Part shown: in pieces, positions 18,740 through 26,807 of the stretch | Layout of the letters: each line of letters begins with the position of its first letter | Position numbering within the stretch: the stretch's first letter is position 1 | NCBI GenBank assembly: GCA_017450275.1 | Contig: JAFSVD010000067.1 | Coordinates: forward strand, 21,218-85,217 | Length of the DNA stretch: 64,000 bases | Direction of reading: 5' to 3' | Source: Desulfovibrio sp. | Lineage (GTDB): Bacteria; Desulfobacterota; Desulfovibrionia; Desulfovibrionales; Desulfovibrionaceae | Translations under genes and position numbers: made by a program | The notes under the pieces: model-generated | Seen by the model: the letters and a program-made list of their open reading frames with translations, nothing else | Databases searched by the model: none | What the model was told of the DNA's origin: nothing

Positions 18740-19754
18740 GGGAAGGGTGTGCAACAGTCCAGTCTCCGGTTTCAGCGACAAGGGTTGGGGATTGCGCTTT
18801 GAGGCGTTGACGAAGTTCTGCCATGGGCAGGCAGCAGATATCGTAGTGTTGTTTGAGCCAAGAGATATAGCTGGTCACTTTATGGAGGAGCTTGTCCGCA
18901 TGGGCTTGGTCAGGGATATGGGGGGCTCCGCCCGGATGGATTTCCGAAGAATGCCAGGTGAGCGAGAGAAGCTTCCCTCCTCGTGCGAGATAGAGTTTTG
19001 TGACCAATTCCATCGCCCAGAGCGGATGATAGGCAGGCAGAAGCGCCAAAGCACCCCAGTAATTGGTTGTGCTTTTGAGCCAGTTCATGCAGCGGGTGAG
19101 CGTTGGTGAAAGACCTTTGTTTTGAAGAAGGCGTGGCAGGGATGCGAGAATGGGGGTCACGGTCAAGGGCACTTCAAAAAGATCCCCTTCCGCTGTTGGA
19201 ATGACATACGGAGTCGAGGGGGCGTCAAAGTGGTCGGGATTGGCGCTCCGTTCACAGGTGCCGTGCAGGGGTCTCACCGAGGCGTCGCAGGTAATACCCA
19301 GGCGTCTGAGCAGGGGAAAATGGTGTTTGTGGATATCCCATCGCCCCATACGGAAACTGGTCATGGGCGCCCCAAAGGCGTGTTCTCCTGCTTCAAGCAG
19401 ATGGCTGAGTTTTTCCGAAAAAAGCGTATCAGAGAGGCTTGAGGCGGGCACACGATGCACGATGGGCGGCAGATTGGGCGCTATGGGTGGCGTATTCCAA
19501 TGGTGGAGATGGGCTGCAAGCTCAGCACCATAGGTGTCCCGCAAATGCGTCAGAATGGCAACCGAACGCGGATCCGTGATGACAGAATACGCGCAAAAAA
19601 GGGTAGGGCGTATGCCGAGGCAGAAAAGAGGGGCAAGGGAAGGGAGAGATTGGGTGTTGGTAACCGTATACCCCTGGGTCTGGTAGTTTCCGCCGAAGAG
19701 TCCCTCCTCTTCCACATCGAGGCTGACAGCGAGATAGACTGGCATGCCGTCCAC
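18732..19754 (-). CDS. polysaccharide-deacetylase-like (NodB/WalW-type) protein
   Basis: A 340-aa protein resembling divergent polysaccharide deacetylases. The first strand, VSLDVEEEG, replaces the usual TFDDG. A metal-ligand-like AAHLHHW follows, then SFRMGRWDIHKHHFPLLRRLGITCDASVR and a late LSLTWHSSEIH. No signal peptide is visible, so it may act on a lipid-linked or nucleotide sugar in the cytoplasm. A second start at 19745 is possible; the upstream GAGAGG is close to the first ATG. Only 3 bases separate it from the oxoamine synthase gene. Fold assignment is fair, enzymatic activity inferred. Confidence 0.72.
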   Translation of the reverse strand: MDGMPVYLAVSLDVEEEGLFGGNYQTQGYTVTNTQSLPSLAPLFCLGIRPTLFCAYSVITDPRSVAILTHLRDTYGAELAAHLHHWNTPPIAPNLPPIVHRVPASSLSDTLFSEKLSHLLEAGEHAFGAPMTSFRMGRWDIHKHHFPLLRRLGITCDASVRPLHGTCERSANPDHFDAPSTPYVIPTAEGDLFEVPLTVTPILASLPRLLQNKGLSPTLTRCMNWLKSTTNYWGALALLPAYHPLWAMELVTKLYLARGGKLLSLTWHSSEIHPGGAPHIPDQAHADKLLHKVTSYISWLKQHYDICCLPMAELRQRLKAQSPTLVAETGDWTVAHPSHD

Positions 19755-19757
19755 CTC

Positions 19758-21122
19758 TCAGAGCGAGATTGCGCCATGCTTTTCCTGGTAGTTTTGCACC
19801 AAGGCGATGGCGTTTGGCAATTCTTCGCACACGGCATCCAGGGCTTTTTGGACATGCTCCTTGGTGTGTGAGGCTGAAATAAAGAAACGGAGACGGGCAG
19901 TGCCTTCTTTGACCGCTGGGAAGGAAATGGGCATGACATAGATGCCACGCTGAAAGAGCTGTTGGGAGAGAAAGCCTGTGACCCAGGAATTGCCGATAAT
20001 AACAGGGATCACCGCATAGCCTTGGGCTGCTCCGGTATCCAGGCCTTTTTCTTGGGCATAGTGGAGAAAATATTGGCTGATGTCTTGGAGTTTTTTGACG
20101 CGTTCGGGCTCGTTTTGCAGAATCTCGAGCGCCTTTCGGCAGGCTGCTGCGATGATAGGCGGCATCCCCACGCTGTAGACAAAACCCGGTGAGCCGTATT
20201 TGAGCGATTCCACAAGATCGTGCGAGCCACAGATAAAGCCGCCACAGCCGCAGAGGGTCTTTGAGAGCGTGCTCATCCACAAATCGACATCTGTGGGATC
20301 GATGGAAAAATATTCGCGAACGCCTTTGCCCGTTGCCCCTAAGATACCCAAGGAATGGGCTTCGTCGACCATGAGCAGACAGTTATAGCGTTTTTTGAGA
20401 GCAATGAGACGCGGCAGATCAGGAATGTTGCCATCCATGCTGAAGAGGCCTTCGGTCACAATGATGGCGTGTTTGCATTCGTCGCGTTTTTCTTCGAGGA
20501 GTTTTTCCAAGGCGTCGCAATCGTTGTGGGCGTAGGAGAAACGCTGCGCCCCAGACAGGCGAGCGCCTTGCACCAGAGAATTGTGCGCGAGTCCATCGTG
20601 GAAAATACCGTCTTTTTTGCCAAACAAAAAACCCAATGTGGAAACATTGGTTGCGTGGCCGCTCACATAGACAATACAGTCCTCAACCCCATAAAAGGCG
20701 GCAAGGGCTTGTTCCAGTGCGCGGTGGGGCGGGCGTTCACCACCCACAAGGCGGCTTGCACCAGCTGAGGTGCCGAATATCGTGGCAGCTTCGGTGACGG
20801 CCTGTGTGATGGCTGGATGGCCATTGATATCGAGGTAATCGTAGGTCGAAAAATTGATATACTCACGGCCATTGATTATGGTTGTGGCCTTGGCAGCTTT
20901 TTCATGGCATTTGAAGAGCGGGTTTTCCATGCCCATCTCTGATGCCATATCCACCATGCGGCTGAAGGAGAGTTTGTTGCGCAGGGGATGAAAGCCTAAA
21001 TCTTGGTGTTGGTGTTCGTGCATAGCTGTTTTTTGGGGAATCATCTCGGTCTCTGGCATTGCCAGATGGTTAAGTGGGAAACCAGTCCAAATGGTTGGGC
21101 TATGAAGAGCAGGGAAGTCCAT
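19758..21122 (-). CDS. alpha-oxoamine synthase (AONS/SPT-like PLP enzyme)
   Basis: A fold-type I PLP enzyme of the family containing 8-amino-7-oxononanoate synthase, serine palmitoyltransferase and CqsA. It condenses an amino acid with an acyl thioester, releasing CO2. Seen: FSTYDYLDINGHP, GTSAGASRLVGGE, YVSGHATNVST, the aspartate strand LLMVDEAHSLGILG and the Schiff-base Lys in STLSKTLCGCGG. The core starts near residue 75 of the longest frame. The exact start is uncertain, with 21224, 21122 and later ATGs all having weak ribosome-binding sites; I list 21122. It is first in the leftward operon and divergent from the acyltransferase/carrier gene, so its acyl donor may be carried by that protein. 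No other biotin genes are nearby. Confidence 0.88.
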   Translation of the reverse strand: MDFPALHSPTIWTGFPLNHLAMPETEMIPQKTAMHEHQHQDLGFHPLRNKLSFSRMVDMASEMGMENPLFKCHEKAAKATTIINGREYINFSTYDYLDINGHPAITQAVTEAATIFGTSAGASRLVGGERPPHRALEQALAAFYGVEDCIVYVSGHATNVSTLGFLFGKKDGIFHDGLAHNSLVQGARLSGAQRFSYAHNDCDALEKLLEEKRDECKHAIIVTEGLFSMDGNIPDLPRLIALKKRYNCLLMVDEAHSLGILGATGKGVREYFSIDPTDVDLWMSTLSKTLCGCGGFICGSHDLVESLKYGSPGFVYSVGMPPIIAAACRKALEILQNEPERVKKLQDISQYFLHYAQEKGLDTGAAQGYAVIPVIIGNSWVTGFLSQQLFQRGIYVMPISFPAVKEGTARLRFFISASHTKEHVQKALDAVCEELPNAIALVQNYQEKHGAISL

Positions 21123-21304
21123 TGGTCGAATTTCTCTATCTAAAGACTCGATACCTATCCTAAAAGAGCCTTGATGGCAAGCAAGGTCTTGGATTTGTTG
21201 TTCTTTGTGGCAGGGATTTGACATTGGAGGGAGCCAAATTTACAAAACAAGAGGATGAAGGCATCATCCCTTCTTTCTCCTAACCCCATCGAGTCGTGGA
21301 ATTC

Positions 21305-24300
21305 ATGAGCAAACCTGTGTCCTGTATCGAGCAAAGCTGTCAATCCAACCCCTCCCAGGATGGCTTTGCCGAACTGTTTTTGGATGGGGTCAGCTATGTT
21401 GCCATGCCCAATGCATGGCGTTTAGGTACCCTTGATCCGCTGTGGCGAGAAAAGATCGTGGCACTTGGCCACAATCCTTCGGCAGAATCGCTCAAACACT
21501 GTGCAGACCAAGGGATGTATCTGCATACGGCATCCTCTGTCTTGCCCTTGGCCTTGATGTGTCAAGGAATGGGAGCCTTGTGGCCAGGAGCTGGCCGCGA
21601 GCTCTACGATGAATTTCCCCTTGCCCGGGAAGCCATGGATCGGATTCAGTCGGTTGCCTCGTGGGATGTTCTCTCCCTGATGGATGAAGAGGATCCCGCA
21701 AAAATCAACGCAACCCGCTGGCAGATCCCCTATCTTTTCCTGCTTGAATACGCGCAGTGGGCGTATCTCTCCTCCCTTGGTCTGGAGCCTTCTCTCATGC
21801 TCGGGCACAGTCTCGGGGAATTGATCGCGCTGTGTTGCAGCGGCATCTACACGCCTGAAATTGCTTGGCATATTTTGGATACGCGGGCAGAGCATGTGAG
21901 CACGTTGGAGTCGCGAGCCAAGCAGGATTACGGCATGCTCGCCATCCATGCTGGTTGGGATATTGTCTCCCATGTTCTTGCCACATGGCCAGAGGTGCGG
22001 GTTGCCAATTTCAATACGCCAACGCAATATATCGTCGTTGGCTCAAAATCCTTGCTCCACGAAATACGGGGCATCTTGCGCAAGCAACGCATTCCGGCTG
22101 TTTCTATCAGCGTCTCCTTATTGTTCCACCATCCCCAGATGCGCATTTTGCGGGATCATTCGCTCATGCGTCTGAACATGCTTGCCATGCATGCGCCGAA
22201 GATCCCTGTCCTCAGCGTCTCCAAAATCATCCCCTATCCCGATACCCAAGACGCGATTTGCCGCTATATTGCCGATCTCGATGAAAACCCTGTGCGCTTT
22301 TCTGAAAGTCTTACGCTCATGTGGGATACCTATCAGATACGGACGTTTTTAGAGATTGGTCCTCAGGATGTTTTGAGTGGCCTGATTGCGGCCAATCTGC
22401 CAAAGGCGCAGGTTTTGAGCTGCGGTCGCAAGGGCAAAGAGGCCTTGGCGCTTCGGGAACTGTGCGCACAACTCTATGCCATGGGGTATTTGCGCGAACA
22501 AGCGCTCAGCCGCGCCAAAACGCTCTTTCCGCACCATGTTTCAAAGCCAGTTCCAATGCAACCAATGCAGTCAATGTCGAGCGATCAGGAGGAAGCCGCT
22601 CCCGTGGAAGCGCTTGACAGCAAGACGCAGCAGCTGCTGGCTCTGTTGACCAAGGTCACCGGCATTGCCCCCATCCATCTCTCCGATGATTTGCGCCACG
22701 ATTTGGCCGTACGCTCAAGTTCCTTCCCATCCCTTCTTCGCGATGCCGAAGCGCTCTTTGACCATATTCCCTCTTTTGAGGATCTGCTGCGGGTGGTGAC
22801 GGTTGGCGATTTGCTTCGGGTCTTCTTGGGAAAGGCCTTACCCAATACCCCGCATCCCCTGTATCCGCGAACCGAGATCTTGCCGAGGCTGTGCCGCATG
22901 GAAAAGCGTGCGGGAAAATGGATGCTCACCTCCTTTGCCCGTCCACACGTTCACACATCGACGGAGGCGCTTGGCGTTGTCATCGAGAGTGGCCTCACAG
23001 AGCCGTGGTTGCGACTGTTGATCCCCGATCTTTTTGTTGGGCTTTTTGGTCTTGTTGGTCGTATTGTTGTCGATGCAGCGAACTATCCCTTGGTCAAACG
23101 CCTGTGTACCGATACCCTTGCTCCTCTTCCCCTTGAGCAGGGGGATGTGGAGGCCTGTGACCGTATTGTGCATCTCTGCCTTGGTGGCACAGAGAGTGAG
23201 CCTGTTTCCCACAAAAAACCGTGGTGTCTGCTTCGACTGTGGAAGGAGTGCCCGACCGAGGATGCCTTGACAACGCCGGCTGCTGGACGGGTTCTCGATT
23301 GTATCCTCGAGCAGTTTCGCCGCCATTTTCATATCGTGGGACAACTCTTTGCGCTTGAGCTGGGATCCTTTGCGCAAAAGGCGCACGTTCTCTGGCTTGA
23401 AGAAGCGCTGTGTCAACGCTTTGCGCCCAACCCACCTCTGCTTCCCCCCCTCTCCCAATCCATCCCCACCCATCTGCCATCCACCCTTATCCCGCACCGT
23501 TTGGCACCAGGCATTGGATGCAATACCTATGCGGCCAGGGTCTTTTTTTCCCGCGATGGGGATCCATGGCTGAAGGATGTGCCAACGCTCCCCTTTGTGC
23601 GGGTTCTTGAGACAGTGTGTGCGGCAGCGCATGAACTTTCGCCATGGCTTCACCTGGCAGGTCTCTCTGATCTGCAGTTTGGGGTTATGCCACAATTGTA
23701 CGACGGCATTGTGCGCACAGCAGAATTGTGCGCCCATGAGGTTGGCTGGGTGCATTTAAAAGGGGTTATAACCAGACAGGTGCAGGCGCATCTTTTGTGC
23801 GATGATCTTTTGCCATCAGGCCGAAGATCGCCACACCAAAGCCTTTGTGTCAGCGGTACTCTCATTCTGGCGAAGGATAAAATCCCCTTTCCGCACTTTG
23901 GCTGGGACGAGATGGCGCTCAGGTGCTCCACGCCGCATTCCTTTGCAAGCTGGGTCGGCCCAGATTCTCCCAGGGATTGGCACTTGCTTGAGACCGTGCT
24001 TTTTGACAGTGAGGACACCCTCATTGTTCAGCCAAAACCCCCTGTCCCTTGTGTTGCTCTTGCCCTTGAAAAAGAGTACGGTACATCCTTATTTCTTTTT
24101 GCGTGCGCGATCCAGGCAGCCCAGTCTTTTCTTGCCAGGAAGACGCGGAAAACCCTGTCCCTTGACGAGCAAGCGGGTGTGTGGACGCTTGTTTCTGTTG
24201 GTTTTGTCTTTTTTGCCCCGGCTGTGCGTGAATGGGGAACGCCCACCCTCATTGTCCATGCGAAGCAAAGCGCAGCCCAGTTTGGGGAAGAAAATCCCAC

Positions 24301-24439
24301 AGAGTTTCCGCTCGCACGCTTTGACATAAAGGCCACCGATGCCTTGGGGCAAACCCTTTTGACTGTCTCCCAACTGCAATTTGAATTTGTCCAAATTCCA
24401 AGCCAGCCAAAGCCGCTGTCTTCGGAAAAAAAGGCGTAA
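21305..24439 (+). CDS. polyketide-type acyltransferase / carrier multidomain protein
   Basis: A 1044-aa protein. Residues ~60-410 are a PKS-type acyltransferase with active Ser169 in GHSLGE and the catalytic His segment LLFHHPQM. Residues ~435-510 look like an acyl carrier domain, in which the usual DSL is RSSS (candidate Ser471, DLRHDLAVRSSSFPSL). Residues ~520-720 match nothing I know. From ~740 to the end I see hotdog/dehydratase-like features (RDGDPWLKDVP, FDIKATDALGQTLL) with the expected catalytic His of HPWL replaced by Asp. No ketosynthase is present here. ATG 21305 is preferred over GTG 21296. It heads a rightward operon with tolC-, hlyD- and wzx-like genes. Confidence 0.8.
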   Translation: MSKPVSCIEQSCQSNPSQDGFAELFLDGVSYVAMPNAWRLGTLDPLWREKIVALGHNPSAESLKHCADQGMYLHTASSVLPLALMCQGMGALWPGAGRELYDEFPLAREAMDRIQSVASWDVLSLMDEEDPAKINATRWQIPYLFLLEYAQWAYLSSLGLEPSLMLGHSLGELIALCCSGIYTPEIAWHILDTRAEHVSTLESRAKQDYGMLAIHAGWDIVSHVLATWPEVRVANFNTPTQYIVVGSKSLLHEIRGILRKQRIPAVSISVSLLFHHPQMRILRDHSLMRLNMLAMHAPKIPVLSVSKIIPYPDTQDAICRYIADLDENPVRFSESLTLMWDTYQIRTFLEIGPQDVLSGLIAANLPKAQVLSCGRKGKEALALRELCAQLYAMGYLREQALSRAKTLFPHHVSKPVPMQPMQSMSSDQEEAAPVEALDSKTQQLLALLTKVTGIAPIHLSDDLRHDLAVRSSSFPSLLRDAEALFDHIPSFEDLLRVVTVGDLLRVFLGKALPNTPHPLYPRTEILPRLCRMEKRAGKWMLTSFARPHVHTSTEALGVVIESGLTEPWLRLLIPDLFVGLFGLVGRIVVDAANYPLVKRLCTDTLAPLPLEQGDVEACDRIVHLCLGGTESEPVSHKKPWCLLRLWKECPTEDALTTPAAGRVLDCILEQFRRHFHIVGQLFALELGSFAQKAHVLWLEEALCQRFAPNPPLLPPLSQSIPTHLPSTLIPHRLAPGIGCNTYAARVFFSRDGDPWLKDVPTLPFVRVLETVCAAAHELSPWLHLAGLSDLQFGVMPQLYDGIVRTAELCAHEVGWVHLKGVITRQVQAHLLCDDLLPSGRRSPHQSLCVSGTLILAKDKIPFPHFGWDEMALRCSTPHSFASWVGPDSPRDWHLLETVLFDSEDTLIVQPKPPVPCVALALEKEYGTSLFLFACAIQAAQSFLARKTRKTLSLDEQAGVWTLVSVGFVFFAPAVREWGTPTLIVHAKQSAAQFGEENPTEFPLARFDIKATDALGQTLLTVSQLQFEFVQIPSQPKPLSSEKKA

Positions 24440-24443
24440 TGCC

Positions 24444-25895
24444 ATGCTGAAAACAGCCGCTCCTCTTGTTCTGCTTGTCCTTTTCTCTCTGTGCTTTGCT
24501 CTTTCCGGCTGCAGTTCCCAAAAAGCCGGTATTCAATCCCCCCAGCTTCCAGCCCGCCATTGGCTCACCGCTGTGCCCGGCGTTCCTGCTGAGCGTAAGA
24601 CAAAACTCGAAAATGCGGTGCAAAATCTCTACGACCCCGCCAAAAAATTTGCCTTCGAAGACACAGTCTATTTGGCGATCCAACAATCGCCCATGCTGGT
24701 CAACAGCGCCGTGAATCTCGAGATCAAACGCCTGGCGCTCACCGACTCCTTGTGGAAATATCTCCCTGAGCCGCGTTTGGTCTTTACGATCACCAACAAC
24801 CTGACGCGCTACAATGAAGATACGCGCTATGTCTCGGGTGATTACGGGCAGACAAAGTTTGATGTGGGATTCCGTTGCGATTTCCCCAATCCCATTGCAA
24901 CCTATTTTGACAATCAGGTGCAGCGGGGTATGCTGAATTTGGCCATCTCAACTCACAGAAAGGCTGTGGGAGAGGCCATTTATAATATTGCCAAGATGTA
25001 TCTGCGCTTGAAATCCTTTGCGGAAATTTTGCAAGCCAAGAAGGACGTTCTGCCTCTTGGCAAAGAGATGAAGCAATATTGGCAGCAGGTGGAATTGGTG
25101 GAAGGCAAGCAAGGGGTGCAGCTCAATCTTGCGGACGAACACACCAAGGAACTTGAGCTGACGGTTGAAAAGACGCAGATGGAAACCACGATGGAAAAGA
25201 CCCGGCTGAAAATTTTGGCTGGGATCGATGTCCACCATAAGATGATGATCGACGAAGCCAGTGCCGATCGCATTTTGGCGAATTTCAACGGGCATTCGCT
25301 CAAATGGGAAGACCGCTGGTCGTGTTCGGAAGACGATGTCTTGTTGCGGGCACAAATTAAATTAGCCGACTACAATATCATGGTTGCCTGGGCGCAGTAT
25401 TTGCCGCTCATGAGCGTTGAGGCCAATAAGCAGCCGCCCTCTGGTCAGGCACAGCCCTCTGGTGGCGAGGAAGACGTCTTTCTCCACTTCAAGTTCGATT
25501 TCCCCTTGATCGACTGGGGGCATAGGTATCGTGGGGTGCAGACAGCCAGGATGCAAAAGGCGCAGGCCTTTCACGAAATGGCGCGCAAGCGCACGGAATA
25601 TTCAAACCGCTGGCTGCAGGCAGAACAAGGCGTAGCCTTGGCTGAAAACCAATATAAAATAGCCAGAACCCGTTTCAAAACCGCGGAATTGCAGTACAAA
25701 GAGGCGCTGATTGCCTTCCGCGAAGGCATTGAGGAAATGCCTGTTGTCACCAATCTCCACGAGCAAATGGCCAACGCGCTCATCGCGTTGATTGAGTCAG
25801 AATTGCACTATAATATGGCGAAACTTGATTGGATGTATTTAGCAAATGTGTTGCAGGAACGCTTCCTTGGTTTGCCCATGAAAACGTTGATGTAG
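24444..25895 (+). CDS. TolC-family outer-membrane lipoprotein
   Basis: A 483-aa outer-membrane efflux protein. The N-terminus MLKTAAPLVLLVLFSLCFALSGCSSQK is a lipoprotein signal with lipobox LSGC. The mature part has long amphipathic helical stretches in two TolC-like repeats (DTVYLAIQQSPMLVNSAVNLEIKR and FHEMARKRTEYSNRWLQAEQGVALAENQYKIA). A hydrophilic PPSGQAQPSGGEED loop lies mid-protein. TolC proteins trimerise into a channel across the outer membrane and periplasm. It starts 4 bases after the acyltransferase gene and is followed 7 bases later by its HlyD-like partner. The ATG at 24444 is chosen to expose the signal peptide. Confidence 0.88.
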   Translation: MLKTAAPLVLLVLFSLCFALSGCSSQKAGIQSPQLPARHWLTAVPGVPAERKTKLENAVQNLYDPAKKFAFEDTVYLAIQQSPMLVNSAVNLEIKRLALTDSLWKYLPEPRLVFTITNNLTRYNEDTRYVSGDYGQTKFDVGFRCDFPNPIATYFDNQVQRGMLNLAISTHRKAVGEAIYNIAKMYLRLKSFAEILQAKKDVLPLGKEMKQYWQQVELVEGKQGVQLNLADEHTKELELTVEKTQMETTMEKTRLKILAGIDVHHKMMIDEASADRILANFNGHSLKWEDRWSCSEDDVLLRAQIKLADYNIMVAWAQYLPLMSVEANKQPPSGQAQPSGGEEDVFLHFKFDFPLIDWGHRYRGVQTARMQKAQAFHEMARKRTEYSNRWLQAEQGVALAENQYKIARTRFKTAELQYKEALIAFREGIEEMPVVTNLHEQMANALIALIESELHYNMAKLDWMYLANVLQERFLGLPMKTLM

Positions 25896-25902
25896 GTTTA
25901 CC

Positions 25903-26796
25903 ATGCCAAACAAGTCCCAAAGCATATTCGTTGTCTGCCTTCTGTGTGCCTTTCTCCTTTGTGGAACCCTTGCCCAGGCTGCTGAGACGATTCTGACAGG
26001 CAAGGTCATGGCCAGGGTCATGCGTTCAGAGCCCATGCCGTTTCATGCCATCATTGACGAAGTCTGTGTCAAGCCGGGTGATGCGGTGAAAAAAGGCGAC
26101 GCTCTTGTGCGTTTCCATTTGCAAAGCGAGGCTGAGCGGCTCTTGCAAAAAGAGATTACGCTCGGCTCGAACACCGAAGAAATGCGGGGCAAAATGCTTG
26201 AGCTTGAGCGTGAGCAGGCGCGCATGGAAGCCCTGTGCAAGAAATCGAGACAGTTGGTGTCCACAGGCCTTGGCTCACGCCAGGCTCTTGTTCGCCAGGA
26301 AAACGAAGTCGCTGCCATCAAGGAACGCATTGGTTTGCTTCGCAAAACCATCCAAAAAGCCGAAGGATCCTTTGCTCAACGTCTGCGTGAGCTTGAGAAA
26401 TTCTACACCGTGCCTCTTCGGGAAGGGGCGATGTTGCCCAACCATGCTTTGATTCTGCCTGCGCCCATCGATGGCTATGTGTTGAGTGTTGCCAGTATCT
26501 ACCCTGGCAGCATGCTGCCCCAGGGGGATCGTCCTGTGCTGGTAGGGCCCATGGATCCCATGTTGATCCAGGTTCCTGTCTATGAAGGCGAATTGCGCGA
26601 TATCAAGGAAGGGAGCATGGCGCGGGTTGAGATACCATCGCTTGGCAACCGGAAATTCGAAGCCAAGGTGCAGGAAATTTCTTGGGTATCAACCGATATG
26701 AGCGTGGATAAGCCCTCGTATTTTATCGTCAAGCTTATTGTGCCGAATCCCCAATTTGCCTTAAAGCCTGGCTTTAAGGCTGTTGTGCGTTTTTAA
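25903..26796 (+). CDS. HlyD-like periplasmic adaptor
   Basis: A 297-aa membrane-fusion/adaptor protein. A cleavable signal peptide ends near AQA-AE. A first biotinyl-lipoyl half (IIDEVCVKPGDAVKKGDALVRF) is followed by a coiled-coil hairpin rich in Glu, Arg and Leu (about 70-165), the second lipoyl half (LPAPIDGYVLSVASIYPGSMLPQGDRP) and a beta-barrel region (MARVEIPSLGNRKFEAKV). Unlike most HlyD proteins it has no retained N-terminal transmembrane helix. It should bridge the TolC-like protein to an inner-membrane component, but the only candidate nearby is a flippase. Confidence 0.87.
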   Translation: MPNKSQSIFVVCLLCAFLLCGTLAQAAETILTGKVMARVMRSEPMPFHAIIDEVCVKPGDAVKKGDALVRFHLQSEAERLLQKEITLGSNTEEMRGKMLELEREQARMEALCKKSRQLVSTGLGSRQALVRQENEVAAIKERIGLLRKTIQKAEGSFAQRLRELEKFYTVPLREGAMLPNHALILPAPIDGYVLSVASIYPGSMLPQGDRPVLVGPMDPMLIQVPVYEGELRDIKEGSMARVEIPSLGNRKFEAKVQEISWVSTDMSVDKPSYFIVKLIVPNPQFALKPGFKAVVRF

Positions 26797-26807
26797 CCCG
26801 CTTTTGC

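Noticed and set aside
19758-21224. Naming the oxoamine synthase bioF or kbl
   Set aside because: There are no biotin or threonine-catabolism genes nearby, and the context is a lipid/glycan cluster, so a specific symbol is unsupported.
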